From the NCBI GenBank assembly GCA_944474755.1, contig OX104112.1, positions 91,029,756 through 91,093,755 of the forward strand: DNA of 64,000 bases, read 5' to 3'. Position numbers and translations under genes: made by a program. This DNA comes from Limnoperna fortunei. Taxonomy: Eukaryota > Mollusca > Bivalvia > Mytilida > Modiolidae. Positions within the stretch are counted from its first letter, which is position 1, and the number at the start of each line of letters is the position of its first letter. The notes under the pieces were generated by a model, which made no database searches, was not told the DNA's origin, and saw only the letters and a program-made list of their open reading frames with translations. Positions 8,393 to 18,351 of the stretch are shown here, in pieces.

Positions 8393-9190
8393 ATCTCAAT
8401 TGTATTTGAATTGATGAAATTTGAAATCAAGACTTATATGTATCCCATTATTTGGACTGTAACCCATAACTGAGTTCTTTTCCATATTGTCAGATTGTCT
8501 TAATCTGGGAAAATGCATCAATTTACAATACAAAATGTATTGAAACATATAAAAATGGTAATCCAAATGTAATACAAAATCTTTAATGTACATGCATCTT
8601 TTTATGTCAAATGTCATTTATGTACATACAAAAGATCTGATTTTATATGTATTATATCATATTTACACAGCCAATGTTATATCACAGACAACTATATTAT
8701 TACATGAATGACAGACAATGATTACTCTATATAACAGAACAATTTTAATATGTGAACATCTACAATATGTCATGCAATAGCATGAAAAAAAAGTCTAGTA
8801 ACAATGACAAATCATTGACTGGTAATTCAAATGACCAGTTTATTCCAGGAAAAAAAGATTGTTATATTATTCTGTTTACTAAAGACTTGGTGCCTTATAA
8901 GTAAAATCATTTTCAACTCGAAGAATTACTTTGACAACTAAATAAAGCAATTTTAGGTGGTGTCAGGCTCTAATATTCATTTAATTAAGCTGTTTATTTT
9001 TTCCACAATATTTAAGTATTGGAATTGTATTATGAAAAACGAACATTTTATAAGCAAAGAGAAGTATAATTTTAAATGAAAATCATCATATCTAAATATC
9101 AAATCCACTACAATTGTTACAGCTGATTATTTACTAGTACATGCAACTCTTCTTAAGAAAAATAAATTATTCTTACTGACAGGGACATTA
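8393..9190. other. AT-rich stretch without recognisable feature
   Basis: I see no credible exon, RNA gene or repeat boundary here. The short frame on the minus strand (8396-8617) has no domain signature and no splice borders that would support it. Confidence 0.6.
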
Positions 9191-9197
9191 TGGCATT

Positions 9198-9636
9198 ACA
9201 CTCAAATTTCAGTGATGAAAAAATGTATCCCTTTATAAACCGCCAGTAATTTGGTTGAAACTCCTGTTTATTATCCCGTTATAAACCGCCAGTAATTTGG
9301 TTGAAACTCATGTTTATTATCCCTTTATAAACCGCCAGTAATTTGGTTGAAACTCCTGTTTATTATCCCGTTATAAACCGCCAGTAATTTGGTTGAAACT
9401 CATGTTTATTATCCCTTTATAAACCGCCAGTAATTTGGTTGAAACTCCTGTTTATTATCCCTTTATAAACCGCCAGTAATTCGGTTGAAACTCCTGTTTA
9501 TTATTACTAAGGAATCATTTGTTTAGAGAAATAAATGCAAGATATTTTTTAAAGTACACTTTGCTTTGAATTCATTATTTACATGGCTGAATGAAGGAAA
9601 ATGGCCCAAATTCGAGTGTTTGCGAAATTTTAGTAT
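9198..9636. mobile_element. Second member of the 3255-3457 MITE family, enlarged
   Basis: The left end ACACTCAAATTTCA (from 9198) and right end CGAAATTTTAGTAT (to 9636) are mutated versions of the 14-bp ends at 3255/3457. Shared interior includes AATCATTTGTTTAGAGAAAT, ATAAATGCAAGATATTTT and TGAATGAAGG. This copy is 439 bp instead of 203 bp because a 46-bp motif was amplified inside it (9230-9503). Confidence 0.7.
9230..9503 (+). repeat. 46-bp tandem repeat, six copies, alternating variants
   Basis: The motif ATAAACCGCCAGTAATTTGG recurs every 46 bp (marker C at 9241, 9287, 9333 and onward). Copies alternate: CCCTTT with CTCCTG, then CCCGTT with CTCATG, twice over, then two of the first type. 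This gives a 92-bp two-unit higher-order repeat. There are no spacers, so it is not a CRISPR array. Confidence 0.93.
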
Positions 9637-9741
9637 ATGTAACAGTATGTAATCATCAGTGCTGATGGTATACTGTATACCTCAAGAAGAACAAGAAGAA
9701 GACTAACATATAAAGTATAGACTGTCCCTGTTACTGAAATT

Positions 9742-9757
9742 GGGGGGGGGGGGGGGG
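9742..9757 (+). repeat. G16 homopolymer
   Basis: Sixteen consecutive G residues lie between two copies of TATAGACTGTCCCTG (near 9717 and 9878). The length may be a sequencing estimate. Confidence 0.95.
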
Positions 9758-9759
9758 TT

Positions 9760-11377
9760 ACCCTCAGTCTGCTTCTTATCAAAGATGAGATCTTGGATAT
9801 TGATTTCTAAGGATTCAAAATTCCTGGCATATGTTTAGTCTGTTATGCTGAGAAGGGAGAGTCATTAATACTAGTATAGACTGTCCCTGTGGCTGTGTTG
9901 AGTAAAACCTCTCGTAGTCAAAAAAAAATCCACAGTAAGAGGATTTCTGCACTAAACCGCGCTCCTATGGGCGCTTCCATTGTAATGCGGAATATATAAC
10001 ACATCAAATTGGAGGACCCTAAATCCTAGGACTTGTATTATAACTATAAAGGATTATCCTGCTAAATTTGAAGTCGCACATTGGCCATTGGCAGGCATTA
10101 CCGGATGTCCTTTTACTAAATGGAAAGTCAATCACGGATATACTCCGTTAGCCTGTCTGCCATACCTCAATTTTTGGGATTGCTCGATTGTGTAGAAGTA
10201 ATGTGTTTAATGTAGAGTGTTTCAAATTAAATTTTCCTTGTCTTCAATTCTACAGAAAAAGACGTATGTTGTAGAATACTTAGAAACAGACTAAAAGACA
10301 AACATTAAAATAGGTGCTCACCTTTAATGGGGAAAACTAAACAATCCATGTTATTGTAAAATCAACCGACTACACAGTCCACTGATATGATCGACATGTA
10401 TGGCAAACATACGAACGGATTATTTGTTATTTCTTATCCGTTCTTGTCTATCTCTAAATATAACAAGTGAATGTGGTGCTCCATATTTGAAATCAGACGA
10501 AAAATACATTTTCTTTCACAAAAGAAAACTTCAAAATTTTAAATTACTTTCAAGTAGAGTATAATCAGGTATTAAACACACTTTACACTTTGAGCAGTGT
10601 AAAACATAATCACACTTTTTCACAAACAAGATTTAGTATAGCCCCGGGGCATTGTCATTCTTCTTTACGTATAGACAATGTTTTCAGTGCCTTGATACAA
10701 TTTGACAGGGTACAATGTTTATTTTATTGTTTTTCCGTCAAAATTTAGGTACATATATATTAATATTGACAAATTTGGTAGATACACAGTTTTTGCTATT
10801 AAGGACAGAAGTATGCCAATCGCAAAATTGAAAAATGAACAAATGGGTCCTTTTTTAATAATATATCCTCAAAATGACATGTCTACATTGCTTCAACAGT
10901 GATCTTCATATCTATGGTTAATTATACCAATCCCAAGATGCAATCTTTGTTTAAACTTGTCATAATTCATATAACTCACGTGATGCAGCTACTTATGTAT
11001 GAATGTTTCACTTTTTTACCAAAACTTTGAGTCGAGGAATCACTGGGTTTTAAAAGCAATTATAATACAGAGCAACAAAAAATAAAATCCAGATTATACA
11101 TTATCTGAGGAGTGCATTAATTAAAAGAGACAACAAAAATCTATCAAGGTTTTTTTTTACCACATTAAGATTTGATGAATTGCATGGTTTTTACAAAATA
11201 AAATAACAATTTAATAAATTGAAGTTTACATGTATTGTTTTGATTTTAGCTATTGGTGTTAAACATGCTAAAATAACTATACTAATGTGAAAAAAATATA
11301 CTCATGGGATCGCAGATGGATACCTCACAGATCTTGTTTGAAAATTATCTGAATAACGAAGCTTATTTTCGGTGTCT
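9760..11377. other. Intergenic, no gene recognised
   Basis: AT-rich sequence. The only structures seen are a short inverted repeat GAACGGAT...ATCCGTTC near 10413-10442 and homopolymer runs. The 66-codon frame at 10702-10902 starts at a non-ATG codon and has no domain signature. Confidence 0.6.
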
Positions 11378-11490
11378 GGTCAATTGGTCCCACATGCAAA
11401 TTGGTCCCAGCCAATTCGTCCCAAGTCTTTGCCAATTGGTCCCACTTTTGGACAATTGGTCCCAACACTTTTAAAATTGGTCCCAACTCT
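11378..11490 (+). repeat. Left inverted end of MULE with repeated AATTGGTCCCA
   Basis: About six AATTGGTCCCA-like motifs (some AATTCGTCCCA) lie within roughly 110 bp. The terminal 15 bp, GGTCAATTGGTCCCA, matches the right end perfectly after reverse complementing. Repeated motifs in the ends are plausible transposase binding sites. Confidence 0.85.
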
Positions 11491-11670
11491 TTTAAAAAGA
11501 ATATTTTAGAACAATTTTTGTTTTTTTATGGGAATTAATAATAAGTTATGGAAATTAAGAAACTCCCTATACAAAACAAATTATAATATGTTCAAATTTG
11601 TAATTTAATATACACATTTATATGTAAAAGTATATCACCAGCTCCAAGTTTCTTATCAGCACATGATCAG

Positions 11671-11794
11671 TGTTTGGGCAGTCAGTGCGTACGAACAATG
11701 ATGTTGAAGGCTGGCACCAGCGCCTAAACAGTAAAGCCAAGGGACAGTCTCTTCAACTGTATGTGATGACAAAACTGCTCAGTGAAGAAGCCAG
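11671..11794 (+). pseudogene. MULE transposase C-terminal exon
   Basis: After an AG at 11669-11670 the frame reads FGQSVRTNNDVEGWHQRLNS and then LYVMTKLLSEEA, with a donor GTATTT at 11795. R-T-N-N-x-x-E-G-W-H-x-x-L-N is the conserved C-terminal motif of animal FLYWCH/MULE transposases. The frame upstream of the acceptor is closed by a TGA, which supports the exon start. The catalytic DDE region is missing from this copy. Confidence 0.78.
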
Positions 11795-11994
11795 GTATTT
11801 TATTATTATACTTAAAAGAGTGATTTAAAGTACGAAATAAATGAAAAATAAATAAAGTAGTTCTCCATTTGTCTGCCATATACGTAATATGTGTAATTAA
11901 AGATATTTAATTACTTCTTTAATTCTGTAAAAGTTACTTTAAAAATGTCATCAAGTATGTCAAAAATATACATGTTTTTATTTCTTTTATCTTC

Positions 11995-12186
11995 AGGTAC
12001 GTTCTCATGCAGATCCAGTTGGTATCCGAACAAAAACTCACCAGGACCCAGAGATCTGCAACAAGAAGTTGCTAGTCCAAGATTTTTCAGCTGTGGGAGA
12101 GCTACAGCAAAGAAGAAATCGATCACGCCTTCTACCCTCTTAAAGTCAGTGGGACTTTTGGTACCACCGAAGACAGTGTAGAGACT
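11995..12186 (+). pseudogene. MULE transposase last exon, nonsense-interrupted
   Basis: Acceptor TTTTATCTTCAG precedes the exon; its first base completes the arginine codon split from the 11671-11794 exon. The frame gives YVLMQIQLVSEQKLTRTQR, then a TAG near 12074. In the same frame it continues SKIFQLWESYSKEEIDH and ends in TAA at about 12186. The Q-x-x-L-V plus KIFQLW-x-x-Y order is the usual tail of this transposase. The internal TAG marks a dead copy. Confidence 0.65.
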
Positions 12187-12198
12187 TAATCTGTACAA

Positions 12199-12384
12199 TT
12201 TTATTTATGTTGCGTTTTGTGCTTTGTGTTTTTATGTTGTACTTTTGTGCTTTTCTTTTTTATGTTGTGTTTTTGTGCTTTACTTTTTTATCTTGTGCTT
12301 GCTTTATTATGTTGTGATTTTGTACTTTGCTTTATTATGTTGTGCATTTGTGCTTTGCTTTTTTATTTTATATATTTATGAATA
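12199..12384 (+). terminator. MULE 3' UTR repeat and poly(A) signal
   Basis: Degenerate tandem units of roughly 30-45 bp (TTATGTTGTG...TTTTGTGCTTTGCTT) run from the stop codon to an AATAAA at about 12379, followed by a GT-rich stretch (TTTTGTGAAAGTGTTTTGTG). This layout fits a 3' UTR with polyadenylation and a downstream GU-rich element. Confidence 0.55.
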
Positions 12385-12640
12385 AAGTTTGGATTTTGTG
12401 AAAGTGTTTTGTGTTTCAAAGAATAACATTTATATATTTTGAATGTTTTCTGTAAGTTAAAATGATCGTCAGTGTGAGAACGAATGTCATTCTTGTATGG
12501 TGAAAGTAGGTATGAAAGCACCAAGTGAGAAAAGTAAGAAAGACAGTATGTATGCTAGAATGAATGGATAGGCATAAGTGGTTCAAATATATGTAAAAAA
12601 ATAGTATAGTGCTGTAAATCTCAATAAAGAACATAAACTT

Positions 12641-13330
12641 TTTGTACCTAGGCGTTGAGATCAGCCATGACTTGTCTTGGAACAACCATATAAATAAAAC
12701 TGTAAATAAGCGAACAGCATGCTATGTTTCTTGAAGAGAAATTTGCGAATTGCCAACAAGCAGACAAAGTCAAACGCATACAACAGCTAAGTTCGACCTA
12801 GCATGGAGTATTGCGCATCAATATGGAATTCATACCACACACAGTAAATCCATAAGTTAGCCTGATACAACGTAGAGCCGCAAGATATGTGACAAACGAC
12901 TACAGAACATCAAGTAGCGTAACATCAATGCTAGAGACACTGAATTGGGAATCCCTGGAAAGTAGAAGAACAAAGATCCAACTTGCCATGCTATTCAAAA
13001 TCATCAATAGATTAGTAGATATACCACCAGAGGACTACCTAACACCATCAACCACTAGAACAAGAGCCACTCATGGGAAGAAGATGGGTGTATACCCAGT
13101 GGCCGCTTCGGTAGCCGGATTGGTCTGACCAAAAGAGCAGAAAGCAATATGGAATCGAGTTTGTTATTTCTATCAGTTTCTTTCAGTTTCTATCCTAGTT
13201 TTTACATTTTCACTCTTTAAATTCTTTCTTTTTTCTTACTCTAACCGCCACCGCAGTGCAATTAGTTCCGGAGCGTAACGGTCTACCTAGACAGTGCTCT
13301 GTATACAGTAGATGTAGATGTAGATGTAGA
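12641..13330 (+). mobile_element. Non-LTR retrotransposon (LINE) 3' fragment nested in the MULE
   Basis: Frames shift several times but read YLGVEISHDLSWNNHINKTV, then FLKRNLRIANKQTKSNAY and VRPSMEYCASIWNSYHT. After further stops comes IQRRAARYVTNDYRTSSSV, followed by LNWESLESRRTKIQLAMLFK and a YLTPSTTRTRATHGKK segment ending at 13128. This is the post-thumb C-terminus of non-LTR reverse transcriptases (YLGV...W..HI, ..LEY...W, IQRRAARFV). A 3' UTR follows and ends in a TAGATG repeat at about 13308-13330. It is 5' truncated, as is typical for LINE insertions. Confidence 0.85.
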
Positions 13331-13493
13331 AACTTGTTTTGTCTTCTATTGTTATTATTTTAACATATAATGTTAACTAAGAGCAAATATTTTCATAATA
13401 ATTTCTACACCAAAAGCATAAATATACATCAATATGTTGAAATAATCCCTTAAATAATCTCTTAAAAACAAATAAAACATTTTAAATAAAAGT

Positions 13494-13590
13494 TGGGACC
13501 AATTGACTTGGGACAAATTGGAAATGGGACCAATTTACCAAATTTGGGACCAATTGACTTGGGACGAATTGGAATTGGGACCAATTGACC
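13494..13590 (-). repeat. Right inverted end of MULE
   Basis: This stretch carries TTGGGACCAATTGACTTGGG twice (near 13495 and 13544) plus GGGACCAATTTACC and the terminal TGGGACCAATTGACC. It is inverted relative to 11378-11490. Confidence 0.85.
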
Positions 13591-16500
13591 TGTATCCTTA
13601 TTTTCTCAGTCAATATAATTTTATAATCACTGACGAAGGACCACTGGGAATCTCAGAATCATAAACTATGTTGAAATTCACACAATATAATGAATGACAA
13701 AATTTTGTATATGTTTACCATAATTTATTTAAAATTTTAACACGGGTCCGCGGTAAAACTATCAAAAATATGATTTTCAAAAATTGTTATTGCCAGATTT
13801 CTACACAAGAAATCAAAACAATATTAGAAAGGCTATGTGGTTGCAAAGGTTTGTATATATTTATAACAATTACCTGGAATTGAATTCTGGAGTGCTGAAA
13901 ATGTACGGGAATTCAAATTAAAATGATAAAATACCACGTCGTTTGTACAATATTTTAATTTAATGCTACCAATTTTGTTGCAAATTCGATTAAATTTTTT
14001 TTTAAATATTAGCCTAATTTTCCAAAAGTTGTTATTTGAGGAGATTTATCGATAATTCCACAGTATTGTGTAACATATTTACAGATATTAAATGGATATG
14101 ATTTTTTTGTTGCAAATCTGATTGATTATGAATTTTTTTGAACGTTGTTAATGAAGTATTATTGCAAATAATACTGATGAAAAGTCGATATTTTATATGT
14201 TTACAATACGATAATCCGGGGCTTTAGTTAATACTCTTTGCACTGTCAGTTTATTTGCGGAAGAATTTTACAGGTCAATTTGCGTTCTATTGTTCTTCCG
14301 CTTTTTATAGCTCAATTTAATCTTGAATTAGACAAAATATTCACCGTAGACAGAATAGTTTGTTCTTGAACAGAACAAGACAGAACTATATACTATATTT
14401 TTGAGTGTACAAAATACAACTTCTGTATAGAAGTTGAGGTTATTAAGTTTTTTTTTTTTAAATTATGAATTTAGTATAACAATCTTATTATTCTAGCTTT
14501 GGTCATGGTAAGTCTTGTTTCAACGTATACATTTGTTATGTAATCAAAAACACTTTAAAAAAATATCGTCCTATATTTTGCTTTCCCGCCTACCCCTACT
14601 TCATTGACACGCACTGATCTTGAGCCATACATACCTTTTCTTGCCATCACTGACGTGGGAAATAAATCCAACGTATATTTATGTTTGATTGTCTTTTCAC
14701 GTTTCTTTTGTTTCTTTCTGCATTTTACATTCATTTTCCATGTCGTTACAGTATTTTTGGTTCATTCTGTGAAAGCAACCTTCATTATAATCACTTCTCC
14801 ATTCTTTGTGATACTCCTTTTTCTCGAAATCAATGTAAAAATTGAACCAATATAAGAATTAATCAATTTCTCTTATAATGTAAATAATTTATGATTTCTT
14901 TCGATGTAATGCCATAATACATAACCTCAATCAAACACTAAGGTACAATCAAAATACAAAATGTCCGACCACAAAATTAGTCTTCCATAGAAATATTTAA
15001 ACAACTGAACCGTAAATATCATTTTAACTTCACAAAACACTACCTAACGCATTATTCATAGGTAATACATGTATAGTATATACCTGTGTGTACTAAAACA
15101 CAATTGAGTTCATATTTAATTTTAGACCGGATCAGCTGATTTTAGTCGATGGATAGATCATTATTGAAAAAAAAAACGAAATGAAAAATTGTTGTTAAAA
15201 ATAAAATTCTTGTTATATGATTTCGCATTAACATATTCTCTTAGTTTTAATGCTTATATATTGATCAAAAATTTTAAAGAGAATATGAATATAGGGTCCA
15301 CAGGCGATAGGGCGGGTCTTAAATAAACTACGCAAAAAACTGGACGCAATGATATAGCTGAAAAACCCATTTTTACGTGACATATACATGATATATTCTC
15401 TATACTTTCTAAAAGTTAAAAATGAGGTATTTCACCACCCACCCCCTATTTTGTATAATTTGTTTAAGTTAATTTGGGGTTGTACTCAACCCCAAACCTT
15501 TTATTTATTAATACAAGCTTCTGGGTCGTACAAAAAATATGTTGAGAACGGGCTGTCTGTATGACAAATGCGGCCCCTTATGAGAAAATCCTAGATAAGC
15601 CACTGGAATGTTACAAAATAAAGTGTTGGAACACCCCGCCCCTTATGTTTGAAGTTTGCAGGGCATATAAGTAACAAATCTAGTAGAATATTTAAATGGA
15701 AGGAGGCAACTTTTCCGTCCTGTATATGAATAAGATACGTTACATAATTTAGTTTTTCAGTGACCGTAGCGGATTTAAATTGAACCATAGGAACTTTAAT
15801 GCCTGATCTGCTCATCTGTCGGTAATGTCAATATTTTGACCGTTTCTAAGATGTTCTTTAGCTATTATTAAGTTCGATACATAACCAGCGGGTATATAGT
15901 TATGTAATTATTGTCCATGATATGTAAAAGAAAGACTTACAATATTTTAAAAGGTGTCAGTAAGACTATGTTGTTTTACGTCAAGTGTGAAATTAGCGCC
16001 TATATCATAGAAGGAATGCCTGTTTGTGGCCCACAGAGCCGCCTAGCGCGTAATCAGCTGGCGGATAAGGGAAGCTCTGGCGGTTGTCAGATTATTGTGA
16101 GGACCGCGGATCTTAGTGGGTAAAGTGTTTGGAGAGTGCCACGTTCCTTGCATGATAAGCACACCTTTTGTAGATTTAGAAAGAAAGGAGGTTCACTGTA
16201 GCTGCAACGAAAAGCTTGATTATATTGATTATATGACCCTTCTCAGTAATCCTGTAGGGTACTTTTTCTGTTCCAGTCGAAAATTTGTCCCTCCTCTTCT
16301 GTTGATTTAGTGTCTGTAAACTTGTTCTCGTACTGAATATAGCTGAAATATTGCTTACTGAACGTTATGCAAATAATCAACCATATTCCGTTCTTTATAC
16401 GTGTACTTTGATTTGTAAATATATATACAAGTCTATCTTCAGGGATCACCACTGCTCAAAATCCAAGGATGGTGCAAGTCGAACTATGATCCATTTCCTT

Positions 16501-17190
16501 ACTCATAAATATTTTAGAGTGATGTTTATTTATTCATGATAGTGATATCAGTTTTTGTTTTTGTTTTTCCCACTTGTATTTTTGCTACCAGTCAAAATAT
16601 ACATGTATTTATGTATTTAAAAACTTCATTGTTTTAGGAATAAAGTCAAACTTTAGTATTGAGCTCAAAATTGTAGGGTGGAGGAAACAAAGTCAAGAGT
16701 CGGGAGGAGCACCGCCCTTGAATATCCTGTGGTGAACCCTGTATCCTGATATACATTATTCGTAGAATTCAGACCAAACAATCCATGTCGGGTAGTCCCT
16801 TACCAATAAATGTTGCCTTCATGATATAGGAGAAAATGCAAAGAAGAAAAAAAGGCTTTTTAAATTCATACATTATTTGTTACAAAGGGAGATAATCGAT
16901 TTTCTAAAACTAACATATAAGAGACAGGTGTGTCGGATGCGCTTACGAGTTACAGCGCACACTATTTCATGCCACCACTAAACGCGATTCATCGTTATAC
17001 TCGACAGAGGCAATAATCCCTCCCTTCGTAGGCCTCACTAAAATGTTAATGCTGATTTTCATATCAGTAGTTTACTGCAAATAAAATGCAAGCAGTTCAC
17101 GATTAAAGACACACTAACACCCCTCTCCCCCCAAAAAACCCACAAAAACAAAAACAAAGCAAAAAAATCGATAAACAAAAACAAAAAACA
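13591..17190. other. AT-rich intergenic, no gene recognised
   Basis: No exon or RNA gene can be supported. Seen here are a short hairpin TTTGGGGTTG-TACT-CAACCCCAAA at about 15473-15497 and a locally GC-richer patch at 16026-16110. A GATATAGCTGAAAAA motif at about 15350 resembles the tail part of the local SINE family. Frames at 14604-14855, 15591-15815 and 15911-16310 have no recognisable domain and no convincing borders. Confidence 0.55.
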
Positions 17191-17195
17191 AAAAA

Positions 17196-17393
17196 CCAAA
17201 ACAAAACGAAACGAAACGAAACGAAACGAAACGAAACGAAACGAAACGAAACGAAACGAAACAAAACAAAACAAAACAAAACAAAACAAAACAAAACAAA
17301 ACAAAACAAAACAAAACAAAACAAAACAAAACAAAACAAAACAAAACAAAACAAAACAAAACAAAACAAAACAAAACAAAACAAAACAAAACA
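17196..17393 (+). repeat. Pentanucleotide microsatellite, (CGAAA)n then (CAAAA)n
   Basis: The first part, about 17206-17262, is (CGAAA)n and the rest, to 17393, is (CAAAA)n, with a clean boundary. It follows A/C-rich sequence. Because the unit is 5 bp, all three minus-strand frames stay open and give Phe/Val/Leu/Cys runs. These are artefacts, not proteins. Confidence 0.97.
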
Positions 17394-17505
17394 AATTTTT
17401 AATAGGAGCCTCAAACTTTTCACTGGCGCATAAATTCATAATCACCTTGGATTACATAGGTAACATATTATACAATTATCAACCTAGTTGGTGTATGTCC
17501 CAGTG

Positions 17506-17581
17506 ATTTCTTTCTTCGAGAAAGTAAGGTCACCCGAGGGCTTGCCCCGAGGGTGACCTTACTTTTCGAGGGGAAAGAAAT
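17506..17581. repeat. Fold-back element (arms ~30 bp)
   Basis: ATTTCTTTCTTCGAGAAAGT...GGTCACCC (17506-17535) is complementary to GGGTGACCTTACTTTTCGAG...GAAAGAAAT (17551-17581) with few mismatches. The loop GAGGGCTTGCCCCGA is GC-rich. Confidence 0.8.
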
Positions 17582-17800
17582 GTCTCACATGTCACGTGGC
17601 GGCGTCTAAGCGAATCAAAATAAAGATTTCTATATGAGTTCATAATATTCAGTTTTAGACAAAACACACTCAAAACCTAAGAAGGTAATCAAACTTTTTT
17701 AAAAAGGTATATCTTACATGTATTATCAAAATTATTGAAATTATTATCAACATTGTCGACTTGAATGTCGCAAATTAAAGAACCCTCACAAATTACACAC

Positions 17801-18070
17801 AGGGGCCTCGGTGGCCAAGTGGTTAAGATAGTTCGTCTACTATTGATCACGTGGTCTGACAATACTGAGGTTGCGGGTTCGAGTCTCACTGCTCGCATGG
17901 TGTACTCGACTCCAATCTAAATTGACAAGGATTGCCAGTTTTCCTACCGAAGGTCCGGGGTTCTCTCCGAGTACTTCGGCTTCCTCCCCAATAAAAAATG
18001 GACTCCACGATATAGCTGAAAAATTGTTGACTGGGGCGTTAAAACATCATTCAAACAAACAAAAAAGCAA
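17801..18070 (+). mobile_element. tRNA-derived SINE with 13-bp target duplication
   Basis: The 5' head GGGCCTCGGTGGCCAAGTGG contains a perfect A box (TGGCCAAGTGG, 17812-17822), and a B box GGTTCGAGTCT lies at 17876-17886, the internal pol III promoter of tRNA-derived SINEs. The body (GCATGGTGTACTCGAC, TCTCCGAGTACTTCGGCTTC, GATATAGCTGAAAAA) and the GCGTTAAAACATCATTCAAACAAA tail are typical of mollusc SINEs with a conserved core. The element is bounded by ACAAATTACACAC at 17788-17800 and 18071-18083, a perfect target-site duplication. This points to a fairly recent insertion by LINE machinery. Confidence 0.93.
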
Positions 18071-18202
18071 ACAAATTACACACTATATTTGTCATTCAGA
18101 AACTTTGCCAATACAACTATAGGGTCTCGTACAACTGCTTACAAACTTTAAAGAAGGAAAACATGCCTCGATCCTGCTTCGTAAACTTCCCATATTATTT
18201 TA

Positions 18203-18351
18203 GGATTAAACACTGGGTTTTAGGAAATTATCAATGTGTAAACTCCGGCGACTCACTCACAAACTAATATCCGAATGACTTTATGTCAAGTTTGTGAGGA
18301 AGTCGTCGGAGTTTACACATTGATAATTTTCTAAAACACAGTGTTTAATCC
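18203..18351. repeat. Fold-back element, 62-bp arms, 25-bp loop
   Basis: The left arm 18203-18264 (GGATTAAACACTGGGTTTTA...) and right arm 18290-18351 are reverse complements with about five mismatches by my count. No gene lies inside. It is probably a MITE or fold-back transposon. Confidence 0.88.

Larger units (their letters stand above)
11378..13590 (+). mobile_element. Mutator-like (MULE) DNA transposon, internally deleted
   Basis: The left end starts GGTCAATTGGTCCCA (11378) and the right end finishes with its reverse complement, TGGGACCAATTGACC (to 13590). Each end carries several further copies of AATTGGTCCCA or AATTCGTCCCAAGTC over about 100 bp. Between them lie the last two exons of a MULE-type transposase, a transcript 3' end and a nested non-LTR retrotransposon tail. 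Only the C-terminal part of the transposase is present, so the copy is non-autonomous. No clear 8-10 bp target duplication was found next to the ends. Confidence 0.82.

Noticed and set aside
9230..9503. CRISPR array
   Set aside because: The 46-bp units are contiguous with no unique spacers, and this is animal DNA.
17059..17445. Three overlapping minus-strand frames of 91-128 codons giving Phe/Val/Leu/Cys runs
   Set aside because: They are translations of the 5-bp microsatellite at 17196-17393; a unit without stops keeps every frame open. No domain or splice evidence.
17801..17890. A genuine tRNA gene
   Set aside because: A and B boxes are present, but the sequence belongs to a 270-bp SINE with target duplications and does not make a full cloverleaf by eye.
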